Shown here piece after piece: positions 1-8,679 of a DNA stretch of 64,000 nt (position 1 is the first letter of the stretch; every line of letters starts with the position of its first letter). A program made the position numbers and the translations under genes. The DNA is from Cephaloticoccus primus (GTDB lineage: Bacteria > Verrucomicrobiota > Verrucomicrobiia > Opitutales > Opitutaceae): contig NZ_LSZQ01000012.1 of assembly GCF_001580015.1 (NCBI RefSeq), forward strand, positions 62,001-126,000, read 5' to 3'. Below the pieces are notes generated by a model. The model did no database searches and had not been told where the DNA came from. It saw only the letters and a list, made by a program, of their open reading frames with translations.

Positions 1-174
1 TCCGATCACGATTGGGATGACCCGTTCCGGCGCATCGCGGCAGCCAGTGCCGAGCGCCCCTACGCGCTGTGGACGCCGCTGATCGGGCAACCCATGTATC
101 TGGACGGGCGCGCCCAACACTTTGGCCCGTGGTGGGAGGCGCTGCGAGCACCCGCCGCAGCCGCCGCCGAGTAG
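1..174 (+). CDS. C-terminal end of an unidentified protein (5' truncated by window)
   Basis: Frame 1 is open from the first base and ends with TAG at 172-174, giving 57 residues with an aromatic-rich stretch (YALWTPLIG, HFGPWWEAL) and an Ala-rich tail. The composition looks like a real coding end, not a shadow, and rapA starts 73 bp downstream in the same direction. I do not recognise a family from so short a fragment, so no function is assigned. Confidence 0.55.
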   Translation, partial: SDHDWDDPFRRIAAASAERPYALWTPLIGQPMYLDGRAQHFGPWWEALRAPAAAAAE

Positions 175-247
175 CCCGCGGCAATCCAGCGCCTGCGTAA
201 ATTAAACAATCGCGCCGCGCCTGCGCACGGCTTCGCTCGGAGGGCTT

Positions 248-3223
248 ATGATCCTAGACCTAGCCGGACAACGTTGTGTGAGTGAGCGCGAGCCCGAGCT
301 CGGGCTCGGCCTGGTCAGCGAGCTCGACCACAACCAGATCACGATCGAGTTTCCCGCCACGCGCGAACGGCGGATCTACGCGCGCGGCACCCCCGTCCTC
401 AAGCGCGTCCGCTTCAAGGAGGGCGACCGCGTCGCCACCCGCGCCGGAGCCAGCTTCACCGTCGAGGCCGTCATCGAAGACAGGCCCGCGAGCAGCGGCG
501 CGGGAAGTGCAGTGGCGAGCACCGCCGGGCGGCTCCTCGTCTATGTGGGCAACGGCGGCAGCCTGCGCGTGCCCGAGTCGGAAATCGCCGATGCGATGAG
601 CGCCAACTCGCCCGCCGACCGGCTGCTCACCGGCCTGGCCGAGCCCGCCGAGGTCTTCGACCTGCGCTACCGCACACTCCAGTGGCAGGCCGAGCTCGCC
701 CGCAGCGAGCTGCGCGGCATGCTCGGGGGCCGCGTCGATCTGATCGCGCACCAGTTTTACATCTTGAGCGAAGTCTCGCGCCGCCAGATCCCGCGCGTGC
801 TGCTCTCCGACGAAGTCGGCCTCGGCAAGACGATCGAGGCCTGCCTGATCCTCCAGCGGCTGCTCGCCACCGGCCGCGTAAAGCGCGCACTGATCCTCGT
901 CCCCGAGTCCCTCGTGCACCAGTGGTTCGTCGAGCTGCTGCGCCGCTTCAACCTGTGGTTTACGATCTTCGACGAAGCCCGCGCGCAGGCCCTCGAAGCC
1001 AGCGGCAGCGAGGAAGGCGCAGGCGGAGCAGACGCCGAAAAGGCCAACCCCTTCCTCTCCAGCCAGCTCGCCCTCGCGGCCATCGGCACGCTCGCCGAAA
1101 ACGAAAAACGCCGCGCGCAGACAATCGCCGCGGGCTGGGATCTCGTCATCGTCGACGAGGCCCACCACCTCGGCTGGTCGCCGCAAGCCGCCTCGCCCGA
1201 TTACCAACTCGTCGAAGCACTCGCGCAAAACACGCCCGGGCTGCTACTGCTCACCGCCACGCCAAACCAGCTCGGCTCCAGCGGCCACTTCGCCCGACTG
1301 CGGCTGCTCGACCCACACCGCTACAGCGACTACCAGGCCTTCCTCGAAGAGACGGAAGGCTACGCCTCCATCGCCGGCATCGCCGATGCGCTCGTCGAGG
1401 GGCGCCCGCTCTCGGCTGCCGATCATCAAGCCCTGCTCAAGATTTTCGACCGCGATCCGCAAAAGCTCAGCCAGCACCTCAGCGCGCTGGAAAGCGGCGG
1501 GGCCGACGCCCGCGCCGCGCTCCTGCGCACGCTGCTCGATCAACACGGCACGGGCCGCATGGTCTTTCGCAACACGCGCGCGGCCATGCGCGGCTTCCCC
1601 AAGCGCAAGTACCAGCCCGCGCCAATCGAGGGCGCCAGCCCCGAGCAGCTCGCCCAGGTCGCGCGCGAAATCCTCGCCGAAGAATCGGGCGAACAGTCGC
1701 CCGCACCAGAGACCGAAAGCGCGGCGAAACGCGCGGCCACACGCGCGCCGCGCTACTCATTCAAAGGCGACCCGCGGCTCGCCTGGCTGATCGGTTTTTT
1801 AAAGAAACACGCGCGCGAAAAAGTCCTCCTCATCTGCAAAACCGCGGCAAAGGCACTCGCGCTCGAAACCGCCATCAAAGAGCAGCTCAACCTGAACCTC
1901 GCGCTCTTCCACGAAGGGCTCTCGCTGATCCACCGCGACCGCCAGGCCGCCTGGTTTGCCGAGCCCGATGGCGCGCAGCTCCTCATCTGCTCGGAGATCG
2001 GCAGCGAGGGGCGCAACTTCCAGTTCGCCCACCACCTCGTCCTCTTCGACCTGCCGCTCAACCCCGGCCTCGTCGAGCAGCGCATCGGGCGGCTCGACCG
2101 CATCGGCCAGTCGCAGACCATCCGCATCCACGTGCCGTACCTCGTGGGCGGGGCCGATGAGGCGATTGCCCGCTGGTACCACCACGGCCTGGCCGCCTTT
2201 GAAACACCGCTGCACGGCGGCAACGATTACCGCGACGCGTACCACGAGCGGCTCCTCGCCCTCGTAGCCGAGTTTGGAGAAAAGGCGACCGACTGCGCGG
2301 ACGCGCAGGCGAAGCTCGAAACCCTCATCGCCGAGACGGAAAAATTCCGCGCCGCGCTAAACCAGAAACTCGCGCAAGGCCGCGACCGGCTCCTGGAGCT
2401 CAACTCCTACGAACCCACGCGCGCCGCCGCGCTGATCGAGAAAATCCGCGCCGCCGACTCCAGCCCCACACTGCGCGAAAACCTGAGCACGCTGCTCGAC
2501 CACTTCGGCGTGCGCGTCGTCGATCACGAGGCGGGCGACGTCTCGCTCGACGCCTCCCAAGCCTACGTCGAGGGCTTTCCGGCGATCCCCGCCGAGGGCG
2601 GCCTGCTCGCCACCTACTCGCGCGCCCGCGCGATTGCGCGCGAAGACATCGGCTTCCTCTCCGCCGATCATCCACTCGTGCAGGACACCATCGACCTGCT
2701 CATCAAATCGCCCACGGGTACGACTGCCTTTTGCCTGCTCGAATCCGACACGCCGAACCTGCTGCTCGAAGCGGTCTTCGTCCTCGAAACCGTCGAAGAC
2801 ACGCGCTGGCACCTCGACCAGTTCCTGCCGCCCACACCGCTGCGCGTCCTCGTCGACATCCACGGCCGCGACCGCGGCGCAGAGCTGCCGCCCGAGGCGC
2901 TCGCACGCGATCTGGAGGACGCGCCGCTGCCGCAGTTTCTGGAAAAACCCGGGTTCAACGCCACGCTGCTTAAAAACCTGCTCGAAGGCGCGACCGAGCT
3001 CGCTGAAGCGCAAGCCGCCCCGCTGCGCCAAGCCGCGCGCGAAACCGCCGCCGCGCACCTCACCGCCGAGCTCCAACGACTCGTCGACCTGAGCAAGCTC
3101 AACGACAACGTGAGCAACAAAGAGATCGAGCTCGCCAAGCAACAAGTGCGCCAGACCCGCAAGGCAATCGAAGCCTCCCGCCTGCGGCTCGACTCCATCC
3201 GCCTAATCCTCGAAGGAGCCTGA
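248..3223 (+). CDS. rapA: RNA polymerase-associated SNF2-family ATPase RapA
   Basis: The 991-residue protein matches the usual length of RapA (about 970), the Swi2/Snf2 ATPase that recycles RNA polymerase. The N-terminal part (about 1-150) fits the RapA N-terminal domains. The Walker A box DEVGLGKTIEA is at residues 188-198, the DEAH box DEAHHL near 303 and LLTATP near 336. The RapA-typical segment GRMVFRNTRAAMRGFPKR lies near 437. Helicase motifs V/VI (ICSEIGSEGRNFQFA, VEQRIGRLDRIGQ) are near 580-625. A GGAGG at 239-243 sits four bases before the ATG. A two-hairpin repeat follows the stop by about 30 bp. Identification by family is strong; the physiological role here is inferred. Confidence 0.93.
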   Translation: MILDLAGQRCVSEREPELGLGLVSELDHNQITIEFPATRERRIYARGTPVLKRVRFKEGDRVATRAGASFTVEAVIEDRPASSGAGSAVASTAGRLLVYVGNGGSLRVPESEIADAMSANSPADRLLTGLAEPAEVFDLRYRTLQWQAELARSELRGMLGGRVDLIAHQFYILSEVSRRQIPRVLLSDEVGLGKTIEACLILQRLLATGRVKRALILVPESLVHQWFVELLRRFNLWFTIFDEARAQALEASGSEEGAGGADAEKANPFLSSQLALAAIGTLAENEKRRAQTIAAGWDLVIVDEAHHLGWSPQAASPDYQLVEALAQNTPGLLLLTATPNQLGSSGHFARLRLLDPHRYSDYQAFLEETEGYASIAGIADALVEGRPLSAADHQALLKIFDRDPQKLSQHLSALESGGADARAALLRTLLDQHGTGRMVFRNTRAAMRGFPKRKYQPAPIEGASPEQLAQVAREILAEESGEQSPAPETESAAKRAATRAPRYSFKGDPRLAWLIGFLKKHAREKVLLICKTAAKALALETAIKEQLNLNLALFHEGLSLIHRDRQAAWFAEPDGAQLLICSEIGSEGRNFQFAHHLVLFDLPLNPGLVEQRIGRLDRIGQSQTIRIHVPYLVGGADEAIARWYHHGLAAFETPLHGGNDYRDAYHERLLALVAEFGEKATDCADAQAKLETLIAETEKFRAALNQKLAQGRDRLLELNSYEPTRAAALIEKIRAADSSPTLRENLSTLLDHFGVRVVDHEAGDVSLDASQAYVEGFPAIPAEGGLLATYSRARAIAREDIGFLSADHPLVQDTIDLLIKSPTGTTAFCLLESDTPNLLLEAVFVLETVEDTRWHLDQFLPPTPLRVLVDIHGRDRGAELPPEALARDLEDAPLPQFLEKPGFNATLLKNLLEGATELAEAQAAPLRQAARETAAAHLTAELQRLVDLSKLNDNVSNKEIELAKQQVRQTRKAIEASRLRLDSIRLILEGA

Positions 3224-3255
3224 GGCCTTTTCATTGGCGGCGCACTCCTCGGCAT

Positions 3256-3302
3256 ACGGTCTTCGACCGTTTTACTGTGCGGTGCACCCGTTGGTGCACC
3301 GC
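3256..3302. repeat. Two-hairpin repeat module, copy 1
   Basis: A 6-bp stem with TTC loop (3256-3270) is followed by a T-rich linker and a 9-bp stem (3279-3287 with 3294-3302) whose loop reads CCGTTG, the complement of CAACGG. The same arrangement recurs at about 31454, 30102 and 7638, in both orientations. It lies between the rapA stop and the convergent DoxX-like gene. Confidence 0.7.
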
Positions 3303-3371
3303 GCCGGGGCGCGCTTTTCTTTGCGGGCCGCTCGGTGGCGCGTCGGCGAAGCGGTGCGGATTCGGCCTCAG

Positions 3372-3776
3372 CTAACCCTTCGACAAGCAGGACAGGGCGA
3401 AGGCGGCAAAGGCAGCGCTGAAGACGCTGTAGTCCAGCGCGGGCTTGAGCCCGACAGAAAAGGCCATCGCCGCTCCAAACGACAGCAGCAACAGGCCGCT
3501 GAGGAGCGCGACTTCCCGCGATTTCCATGTCGTCAAAAGCAAGACGCCCAAGGCGAGTTCCAGCGCGGTGACAAAGTACGCCAGTGGCCCGATCCAGGCC
3601 GCGGGAAACCACGGGTTCAGCGATTTCGTATAGGCCACAAAGTGCGCAAAGTCACCCCACACGACGCCCCCTTTTCCCGACTTCCCCCAAACGCCAAAGC
3701 GATCGGCGACCGCGCTGATGAAGGCCACAGAGAGGGCGAGCTTCAGCCCCCAGATGACAAAAGGATTACTCTTCAT
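3372..3776 (-). CDS. DoxX-like integral membrane protein
   Basis: A 134-residue hydrophobic protein with about four predicted membrane segments. The N-terminal pattern LKLALSVAFISAVADRFG resembles DoxX-family proteins, small membrane proteins of varied and mostly undefined role. The ATG at 3776 is preferred over an upstream in-frame GTG at 3794, which would add only six residues. It is the last gene of a reverse-strand run infA-xerD-small protein-this gene, though the 101-bp gap before it makes co-transcription uncertain. Substrate or partner unknown. Confidence 0.6.
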   Translation of the reverse strand: MKSNPFVIWGLKLALSVAFISAVADRFGVWGKSGKGGVVWGDFAHFVAYTKSLNPWFPAAWIGPLAYFVTALELALGVLLLTTWKSREVALLSGLLLLSFGAAMAFSVGLKPALDYSVFSAAFAAFALSCLSKG

Positions 3777-3877
3777 GATTTGTCCCGGACTCACACGGCG
3801 CCGGTTTAACTCAGGTTTTTTAAAAAATCGCCCACGCGGGTTTCCCCTTCCTCCGGCCTGGCATGCGTCGGCTCACG

Positions 3878-4129
3878 CTACGCGCCGCGCGCAGTCTCGC
3901 GCGCACTGTAGTAGGGGATGATCTGCTTGAGGTGGCCTTGCACGATGCTGCCGATTGTCTGCGGCGGCAGCTCGTCTTTGTGGAGCTCGAAAATCGCGAC
4001 GAGCAGGGCCAGCTCGATATCGACTTTTTGCCCGCCCGGCCCGGCGGCACGGCGCATCTCGGCCAGCAGCTCCAGGGCCTTTTTTTCCACCCGCTTGTAG
4101 TCCTTAAAACTTTCTTCAGTCGCAGCCAT
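3878..4129 (-). CDS. Small conserved-looking hypothetical protein
   Basis: An 83-residue protein starting MAATEESFKDYKRVEKKA. It is charged and probably helical, with the segment DIELALLVAIFELHKDELP in the middle. The frame is open for 27 more residues upstream, but that extension is Pro/Ala-rich, so the ATG at 4129 is preferred. It lies 108 bp downstream of xerD on the same strand. I do not recognise a named family. Its composition and position suggest a genuine gene of unknown function. Confidence 0.5.
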   Translation of the reverse strand: MAATEESFKDYKRVEKKALELLAEMRRAAGPGGQKVDIELALLVAIFELHKDELPPQTIGSIVQGHLKQIIPYYSARETARGA

Positions 4130-4237
4130 CGGGGAAATCGGTGCGGGAGCGCGGGGCGAAAATCCAGCGCGAAACGAAAGGCCCGACAGCGCGCAGGCGA
4201 GCGACGGCACGCGGGAAACACACGGGCCACTGCGCGG

Positions 4238-5362
4238 CTAATCGAGGGGCTCGCGATTGCGCGGGTGAAACCGCGCGTGCTGCTCGACGAGGTGCTGCGG
4301 CTCGACTGCCGTATAAATCTGCGTCGTCGCGATGCTCGTATGGCCCAGCATCTCCTGAATCGCGCGCAGGTCGGCACCGCCGCTCAGCAGGTGCGTGGCA
4401 AAGGAGTGCCGCAGCAGGTGCGGCTTTACGGTTTTCGTGATTCCCGCCGCGCGCGCGTATTTTTTTACCAGCACCCAGAGCATGATCCGCGAGAGCCCGC
4501 GGCCGCGCTTGCTGAGGAACAGCTCGCTGCCGGTGTGCGGCTTCACGAAGTAGGGGCGGCCCGCCTCCAGCCAGCGTGTAATCGCGGCAGTCGCCTTGGA
4601 GCCGACGGGGATGACGCGCTCCTTCGAGCCTTTGCCAAAGACGCGCAGGAAGCCGTGCTCCAGGTCGACTTGCTGGATCGTCAGCGTGCCCAGCTCGGTG
4701 ACGCGCAGGCCGCTGGAGTAGAACAGCTCCAGCAGGGCCTTGTCGCGCAGCGCCTGCGGGTCGCCGCCGCTCGGCGCGGCCAGGAGCCGCTCGACCTCTT
4801 CGTGGGTGAGCGTGTCGGGCAGCGTGCGCTGGAACTTTGGCGCGGTGAGCAGGGCCGCGAAATCGTCTTCGCGCAGCCGCTCGCGCACGAGATAGAGCGC
4901 AATCCCGTGGAGCGCGGCCAACTTTCGCGCAAGGCTCGCGGCCGCATAATCCGCCGTGCTCAGGCTTTGCACCCAAAGCGCAGCCTCGCGCCCCGCCACG
5001 CTGCGCCAATCGCTCACACCGCGCTGCGCGAGAAAGGCCGCGCACTGGTCGAGATCGCGCAAGTAGCCCTCTTGCGTTTTGGGCGAGAGCCCGCGCTCCA
5101 GCCCGACGTAGTTGAGGAAGCCATTGATGTCTTCGGCAAACGCGGCAGGTGCGGACGATTGGCCGACCCAGGCGTTGGCGTAGCGGCGGCGCGGACGGCC
5201 CGTTTTTCCGGCGCGGGCACGGGCCGGCGGCACGGGGGGACTTGGGGCCGGCGCAGCCGCTCGGCCTGGCGGCGCAGCGCCGACGACGGCAACGGGCGGC
5301 CCGGAGTGCTGCCCCGAAACGCTAGCGTCTGCGACGCTGAAAGTGGCCCGGGCGGTTGGCAT
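4238..5362 (-). CDS. xerD: Tyrosine site-specific recombinase, XerD type
   Basis: The catalytic set of tyrosine recombinases is complete: Arg220 (SSGLRVTEL), Lys244 (GKGSKERV), His315-x-x-Arg318 ([10 protein letters not shown]), His341 (LGHTSIATT) and nucleophile Tyr350. The SAM-like N-terminal domain covers about 75-160. XerC/D proteins resolve chromosome dimers at dif. The protein is 374 residues against about 300 for the family, because of a Pro/Ala/Arg-rich N-terminal extension of about 70 residues. Its ATG lies inside infA (41-bp overlap); a GTG at about residue 44 is an alternative start. XerD rather than XerC is assigned from the overall look only. Confidence 0.85.
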   Translation of the reverse strand: MPTARATFSVADASVSGQHSGPPVAVVGAAPPGRAAAPAPSPPVPPARARAGKTGRPRRRYANAWVGQSSAPAAFAEDINGFLNYVGLERGLSPKTQEGYLRDLDQCAAFLAQRGVSDWRSVAGREAALWVQSLSTADYAAASLARKLAALHGIALYLVRERLREDDFAALLTAPKFQRTLPDTLTHEEVERLLAAPSGGDPQALRDKALLELFYSSGLRVTELGTLTIQQVDLEHGFLRVFGKGSKERVIPVGSKATAAITRWLEAGRPYFVKPHTGSELFLSKRGRGLSRIMLWVLVKKYARAAGITKTVKPHLLRHSFATHLLSGGADLRAIQEMLGHTSIATTQIYTAVEPQHLVEQHARFHPRNREPLD

Positions 5363-5585
5363 TTTGCTCGCGCACCCGATAGGTGATGCGCGCCTTCTCC
5401 AGGTCGTAGGGGCTCATCTCCATTTTTACCAGATCGCCCGTCGCGATCTTGATGAAGTGCTTGCGCAGCTTTCCCGAAATGTGCGCCAGCACGACGTGTC
5501 CGTTGGAGAGCTCGACCTTAAACATCGTGCCCGGCAGGACGGCCACGACCTTTCCCTCTACCTCAATCGCATTTACATCTGCCAT
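5322..5585 (-). CDS. infA: Translation initiation factor IF-1
   Basis: An 87-residue S1/OB-fold protein with the IF-1 landmarks [38 protein letters not shown] and [23 protein letters not shown]-1 binds the A site of the 30S subunit during initiation. It is slightly longer than the usual 72 residues because of a basic tail ([14 protein letters not shown]). It heads the reverse-strand run with xerD, whose start overlaps its 3' end, so translational coupling is plausible. tadA is divergent upstream. Confidence 0.95.
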   Translation of the reverse strand: MADVNAIEVEGKVVAVLPGTMFKVELSNGHVVLAHISGKLRKHFIKIATGDLVKMEMSPYDLEKARITYRVREQNANRPGHFQRRRR

Positions 5586-5669
5586 ACGAGAGCGAGGGGG
5601 GCTTGGGTGAGGGAGGCTGGGTGCATATTATAAAGTCGGGAAAACGTGCCTGGATGAAAGGAGGGGCAC

Positions 5670-5700
5670 TTGTAAGCCTTAGCGGGGCTGCCCAAGTCAA
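5670..5700 (-). promoter_or_regulatory. Weak candidate promoter for infA
   Basis: On the reverse strand TTGACT (5700-5695) is followed by TTACAA (5675-5670). The -35 match is good, but the 19-bp spacing and the -10 match are poor. It lies about 85 bp upstream of the infA start in the infA/tadA divergent region. Treat as a suggestion only. Confidence 0.25.
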
Positions 5701-5790
5701 GGTTTTACACGCAGCGGAGCCTCGGGCTGTGTTGGCGCACACGCGACCGCCACGCCGCGCATACGCCTGCGCGCGCCAAACCCACACCCG

Positions 5791-6306
5791 ATGCAAACCA
5801 CCCGCAAGCCCGCTCCCGAGTGCCCTTTTGAGAAACGCTTCCCCTCGCAACTGCTGCGCGATGACACGTTTTTCATGACCTTGGCCTACAACCAGGCCAT
5901 CGACGCGTGGCGGCGCGGCGAAGTGCCCGTCGGCGCAGTGATCGAGCGCGAAGGCGAGATCGTCGCCCTGGCGCACAATACGGTCGAAAACTCGCGCGAC
6001 CCGACCGCGCACGCCGAGCTGCTCGCGATCACGCAGGCCGCGCGCGCTCTCGGCGACTGGCGGCTCGAAGGCTGCACGCTCTACGTCACCAAGGAGCCCT
6101 GCCCCATGTGCTCCGGCGCCGTCCTGATGTCGCGGCTCAAGCGCGTGTGCTACGCCGTGCGTGACCCCAAGATGGGCTGCCTCGGCGGCGCCAGCGACCT
6201 CAACGCCATCCCCACAATCAACCACCACCTCGAAATCTCCGCAGGCGAAATCATGGAGGAAGACTGCCGCGTACTCCTGCAAACCTTCTTCCGGCTGAAA
6301 CGGTGA
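5791..6306 (+). CDS. tadA: tRNA-specific adenosine deaminase TadA
   Basis: TadA converts adenosine 34 to inosine in tRNA-Arg(ACG). The zinc and catalytic residues are visible: His74 and Glu76 in HAELLAI, and Cys104/Cys107 in EPCPMC. DPKMGCLGGASDLN and the C-terminal FFRLKR tail are also typical. The protein is 171 residues, near family length. The Met at 5791 gives a short extra N-terminal segment; an internal ATG at 5875 (MTLAYNQAI) is an alternative start. The gene stands alone, divergent from infA. Confidence 0.92.
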   Translation: MQTTRKPAPECPFEKRFPSQLLRDDTFFMTLAYNQAIDAWRRGEVPVGAVIEREGEIVALAHNTVENSRDPTAHAELLAITQAARALGDWRLEGCTLYVTKEPCPMCSGAVLMSRLKRVCYAVRDPKMGCLGGASDLNAIPTINHHLEISAGEIMEEDCRVLLQTFFRLKR

Positions 6307-6654
6307 GGGGGCGGGAAACGGATACATCACCCGCGAATGAATCGAAAACCCATTGAGGCGAACTCTTTGGTTAACGGGTTAAGTCGCCCTTTGGTCCGAG
6401 TGGCCCAACGAAGGCCTCGCCTGCACACCGACCAACTCAACACGGCCCCCTGCGTGAATGGGGAGAAGAGCGGCGTGCCTCCCAAGTCGCGCGAGCGTGC
6501 ACGCCGCCAACAAGCGGCATGCAAATTGGCACGGGGTGGCCCCACCCCCGCGCGAGTGTGAACGGATATGCCACCGGCATCTTGACGGGAGCTATTAGGT
6601 GCGCAGATTCCGGCCCACCCGATTATTAACCGACAACCTGAACCCTCAGTAACA
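6307..6654. other. Gene-free region with repeat modules, upstream of sodA
   Basis: No coding sequence is convincing here. It holds an inverted copy of the TAACC..GGGT repeat block (6336-6385) and small hairpins whose loops read CAACGAA (6402-6416) and CAACAA (6503-6518), resembling loops found elsewhere in the window. The last 80 bp before sodA presumably hold its promoter, but I cannot pick one with confidence. Confidence 0.5.
6336..6385 (-). repeat. TAACC..GGGT repeat block, inverted copy
   Basis: Read on the reverse strand, TTAACCCGTTAACCAAAG is followed by CAATGGGTTTTCGATTCA. The same block with small changes occurs at 24767, 31513, 32291, 34653, 54513 and 63652. An AACCC/GGGTT pairing encloses a poorly conserved interior. 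This copy is solitary, without the other modules of the long repeat. Confidence 0.65.
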
Positions 6655-7293
6655 ATGGCATATAAACTCCCTGAACTCGAATACGCGACCGACGCACTGG
6701 AACCCTACATCGACCGCGAGACGGTAGAGATCCACCACGGCAAACACCACCAGACCTACGTCAACAACCTCAACGCCATCCTTGAAGGCGCAGGCATCAC
6801 CCCACCCGATTGCCTGTGCGACCTCATCTCCAACATCGGCGACCTGCCCGAGGCGATCCGCACGCCTGTGCGCAACAACGGCGGCGGCGTCGCCAACCAC
6901 AACTTCTACTGGAAGAGCCTCGCCCCCGCAAAAGGCGGCGCCCCGACTGGTGCGCTCGCCAAGGCCATCGACGAGACCTTCGGCTCCTTTGAGAAGTTCA
7001 AGGAAGAGTTCTCCAAGGCGGGCGCCACGCGCTTCGGCTCCGGCTGGGCCTGGCTCTACCTGACGCCCGAGAAAAAGTTGGCTGTGGGCTCGACCGCCAA
7101 TCAGGACAACCCACGCATGGGCAAGGCAATCGCCGGCATCGAAGGCACTCCGCTACTCACGATGGATGTCTGGGAGCACTCCTACTACCTGAAGTACCAG
7201 AACCGCCGCCCCGACTACATCGGCGCCTTCTGGAACGTCGTGAACTGGGATCGAGTCGCCGAGCGCTACGCCGAAGCCCTCGCCGAGGCTTGA
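6655..7293 (+). CDS. sodA: Superoxide dismutase, Mn type
   Basis: A 212-residue Fe/Mn superoxide dismutase that dismutates superoxide to oxygen and peroxide. Metal ligands are recognisable: His27 ([12 protein letters not shown]), the His of NHNFYWKSL, and Asp/His of [11 protein letters not shown]. The active-site Gln lies in the C-terminal half (STANQDNP) and the ligand loop reads [13 protein letters not shown]. Both favour the Mn or cambialistic class over the Fe class. There is no signal peptide, so it is cytoplasmic. It is monocistronic and followed by a hairpin-rich spacer. Confidence 0.95.
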   Translation: MAYKLPELEYATDALEPYIDRETVEIHHGKHHQTYVNNLNAILEGAGITPPDCLCDLISNIGDLPEAIRTPVRNNGGGVANHNFYWKSLAPAKGGAPTGALAKAIDETFGSFEKFKEEFSKAGATRFGSGWAWLYLTPEKKLAVGSTANQDNPRMGKAIAGIEGTPLLTMDVWEHSYYLKYQNRRPDYIGAFWNVVNWDRVAERYAEALAEA

Positions 7294-7311
7294 TAGGCCC
7301 GCATCCTATTG

Positions 7312-7335
7312 GGCACGGACCAACGCGCCCGTGCC
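7312..7335. repeat. Hairpin with CCAACG-type loop after sodA
   Basis: GGCACGG (7312-7318) pairs with CCGTGCC (7329-7335) around a loop ACCAACGCGC. It begins 19 bp after the sodA stop. There is no U-tract, so a classical terminator is unlikely. The loop resembles the CAACGA loop of the two-hairpin repeat family. Confidence 0.5.
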
Positions 7336-7354
7336 GAGTTTCGCGGTTCCCTGT

Positions 7355-7550
7355 GCGGCGACCTCGCCGCCTCTCCGTCGGGGCGGCAGTGTTTACTCAC
7401 TCCGGCCCTTGGTCAGCAGGAAAGATCGCGCGGCCCGCTGCTTACTTCGCGCGAGCGTAAGTGGCAGAGGGCACTACCCTCTGTGCGGCGACCTCGCCGC
7501 ACATTTTGTTTTCGTTTATCAAACCGGCGCGGCCCCAGCGAAGCCGCGCC
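7355..7550. repeat. Chain of short hairpins in sodA-DUF971 spacer
   Basis: An identical 16-base palindrome GCGGCGACCTCGCCGC occurs twice (7355-7370 and 7485-7500). Between and after them lie CAGAGGG..CCCTCTG (7465-7483) and GGCGCGGC..GCCGCGCC (7526-7550). No gene is convincing between 7294 and 7667. The spacer therefore looks like a string of independent stem-loops. Confidence 0.5.
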
Positions 7551-7637
7551 AAATGGGAAAACCGCTTGTGCCCAATTCGCGGGGCGCCGAACTCCCCAAA
7601 ACGAGCTCGGACGGATTTCTTAAACTCATTGAACCGA

Positions 7638-7682
7638 CGAGCCGCCAACGAGCGGCTCGCAAAATACATGGGCCCTCGGCCC
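7638..7682. repeat. Two-hairpin repeat module, copy 2
   Basis: CGAGCCGC (7638-7645) pairs with GCGGCTCG (7652-7659) around loop CAACGA. An A-rich linker follows, then GGGCC-CTC-GGCCC (7670-7682). The same layout occurs at 31682, 34721 and 63487. The assigned ATG of the next gene (7668) falls inside it. Confidence 0.7.
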
Positions 7683-8027
7683 CGCAAAATAAACCAGCCC
7701 GCGGCTGTGGTTACACCGACCAACATACAACTCATCGGAAAGGAGCTCGCGATTGCGTGGAGCGACGGCGTCGAGACCTACTACGAGTGCGCGCGCCTGC
7801 GCGCTGCCTCGCCCAGTGCGCAAGCTCAAGGCGAGCGCGACATCCTGGGCCAGGTGCACGGCGGCGAAGGCCCGACCACTGCGCGCGACCACAGCGCCGT
7901 CAGCATCCTCGGCTGGCAAGTCGTGGGAAACTACGCGCTGCGCTTCGACTTTAGCGACGGGCATCGCACCGGCATTTACTCCTTCGAGTACCTGCGCCAG
8001 CTCGCGGCAAATCCCCATCGCGCCTGA
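7668..8027 (+). CDS. DUF971 (gamma-butyrobetaine hydroxylase-like N-terminal domain) protein
   Basis: A 119-residue protein. From about residue 16 onward it fits the DUF971/GBBH-like domain: IQLIGKELAIAWSDG, ECARLRAASPSA, then VGNYALRFDFSDGHRTGIYSFEYLRQL. In this family such stand-alone domains are small proteins often linked to Fe-S or Mrp-type contexts; no specific reaction can be given. The usual Cys pair after the LR motif appears to be replaced by SPSAQAQ, so a metal site is doubtful. The start is uncertain: the ATG at 7668 sits in a repeat module, and a GTG at 7707 lies nearer the conserved part. Confidence 0.7.
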   Translation: MGPRPRKINQPAAVVTPTNIQLIGKELAIAWSDGVETYYECARLRAASPSAQAQGERDILGQVHGGEGPTTARDHSAVSILGWQVVGNYALRFDFSDGHRTGIYSFEYLRQLAANPHRA

Positions 8028-8214
8028 CTGCGCCGCCCGCCCGCACCGAGCTGCGCTCTGCGCAGAGCCACACGCGCGCCTTCCCTCCCCTCACATTAAG
8101 ACGAGAACAAACGTCGCCACCGCACACCGCTCCCCCTACACACGAAAAAAACGACCCGCATCCATCCGCACAACGGCGTCCTGCACACCAAACTTCACCA
8201 CCACCCAGCCGACC

Positions 8215-8679
8215 ATGAGTGCCTTTGTTTTTCCCGCACGCACCACCACTGCCGAGATCGAACTCGGCACCACCCTCCAACCCAAGTTCGACGCCGAAGG
8301 GCTCATCCCCTGCATCACCACTGACCACCTCACCAACGAAGTGCTGATGTTTGCCTTCATGAATGCCGAGTCACTCGCGCACACCCTGCGCACCGGCAAG
8401 GCCACCTACTGGAGCCGCTCACGGCGCAAGCTCTGGTGCAAAGGCGAGGAGTCGGGGAACGTGCAACTCGTCAAAGCCGTCCTCACCGACTGCGACCAGG
8501 ACGTCATCCTGCTGAAGGTCGAAAGCATCGGCGGCGTCTCCTGCCACAACGGCTACAAATCCTGCTTCTACCGCCAGCTCAGCGGACAAGCCGATCCCGA
8601 CAACCAGGCGAGCATGACCCTGCAATTCGTCGCCCGCCGCCTCGTAGATCCCAAGACCCTGTACAAGAAAAAGGCATAA
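8215..8679 (+). CDS. hisI: Phosphoribosyl-AMP cyclohydrolase HisI
   Basis: HisI opens the purine ring of phosphoribosyl-AMP in histidine biosynthesis, a zinc- and magnesium-dependent step. The 154-residue protein contains FMNAES, TYWSRSRRKLWCKGEESGN, DCDQDVILLKVE and CHNGYKSCFYR, which include the conserved Asp cluster and the Cys ligands. The frame stays open far upstream, but ATG 8215 is where homology begins. No HisE domain is fused and no other his gene is nearby. Confidence 0.95.
   Translation: MSAFVFPARTTTAEIELGTTLQPKFDAEGLIPCITTDHLTNEVLMFAFMNAESLAHTLRTGKATYWSRSRRKLWCKGEESGNVQLVKAVLTDCDQDVILLKVESIGGVSCHNGYKSCFYRQLSGQADPDNQASMTLQFVARRLVDPKTLYKKKA

Noticed and set aside
3863-5386. 507-codon open frame on the plus strand
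   Set aside because: Antisense to xerD and the small protein gene; no motif, while the reverse strand has a complete tyrosine-recombinase active site.
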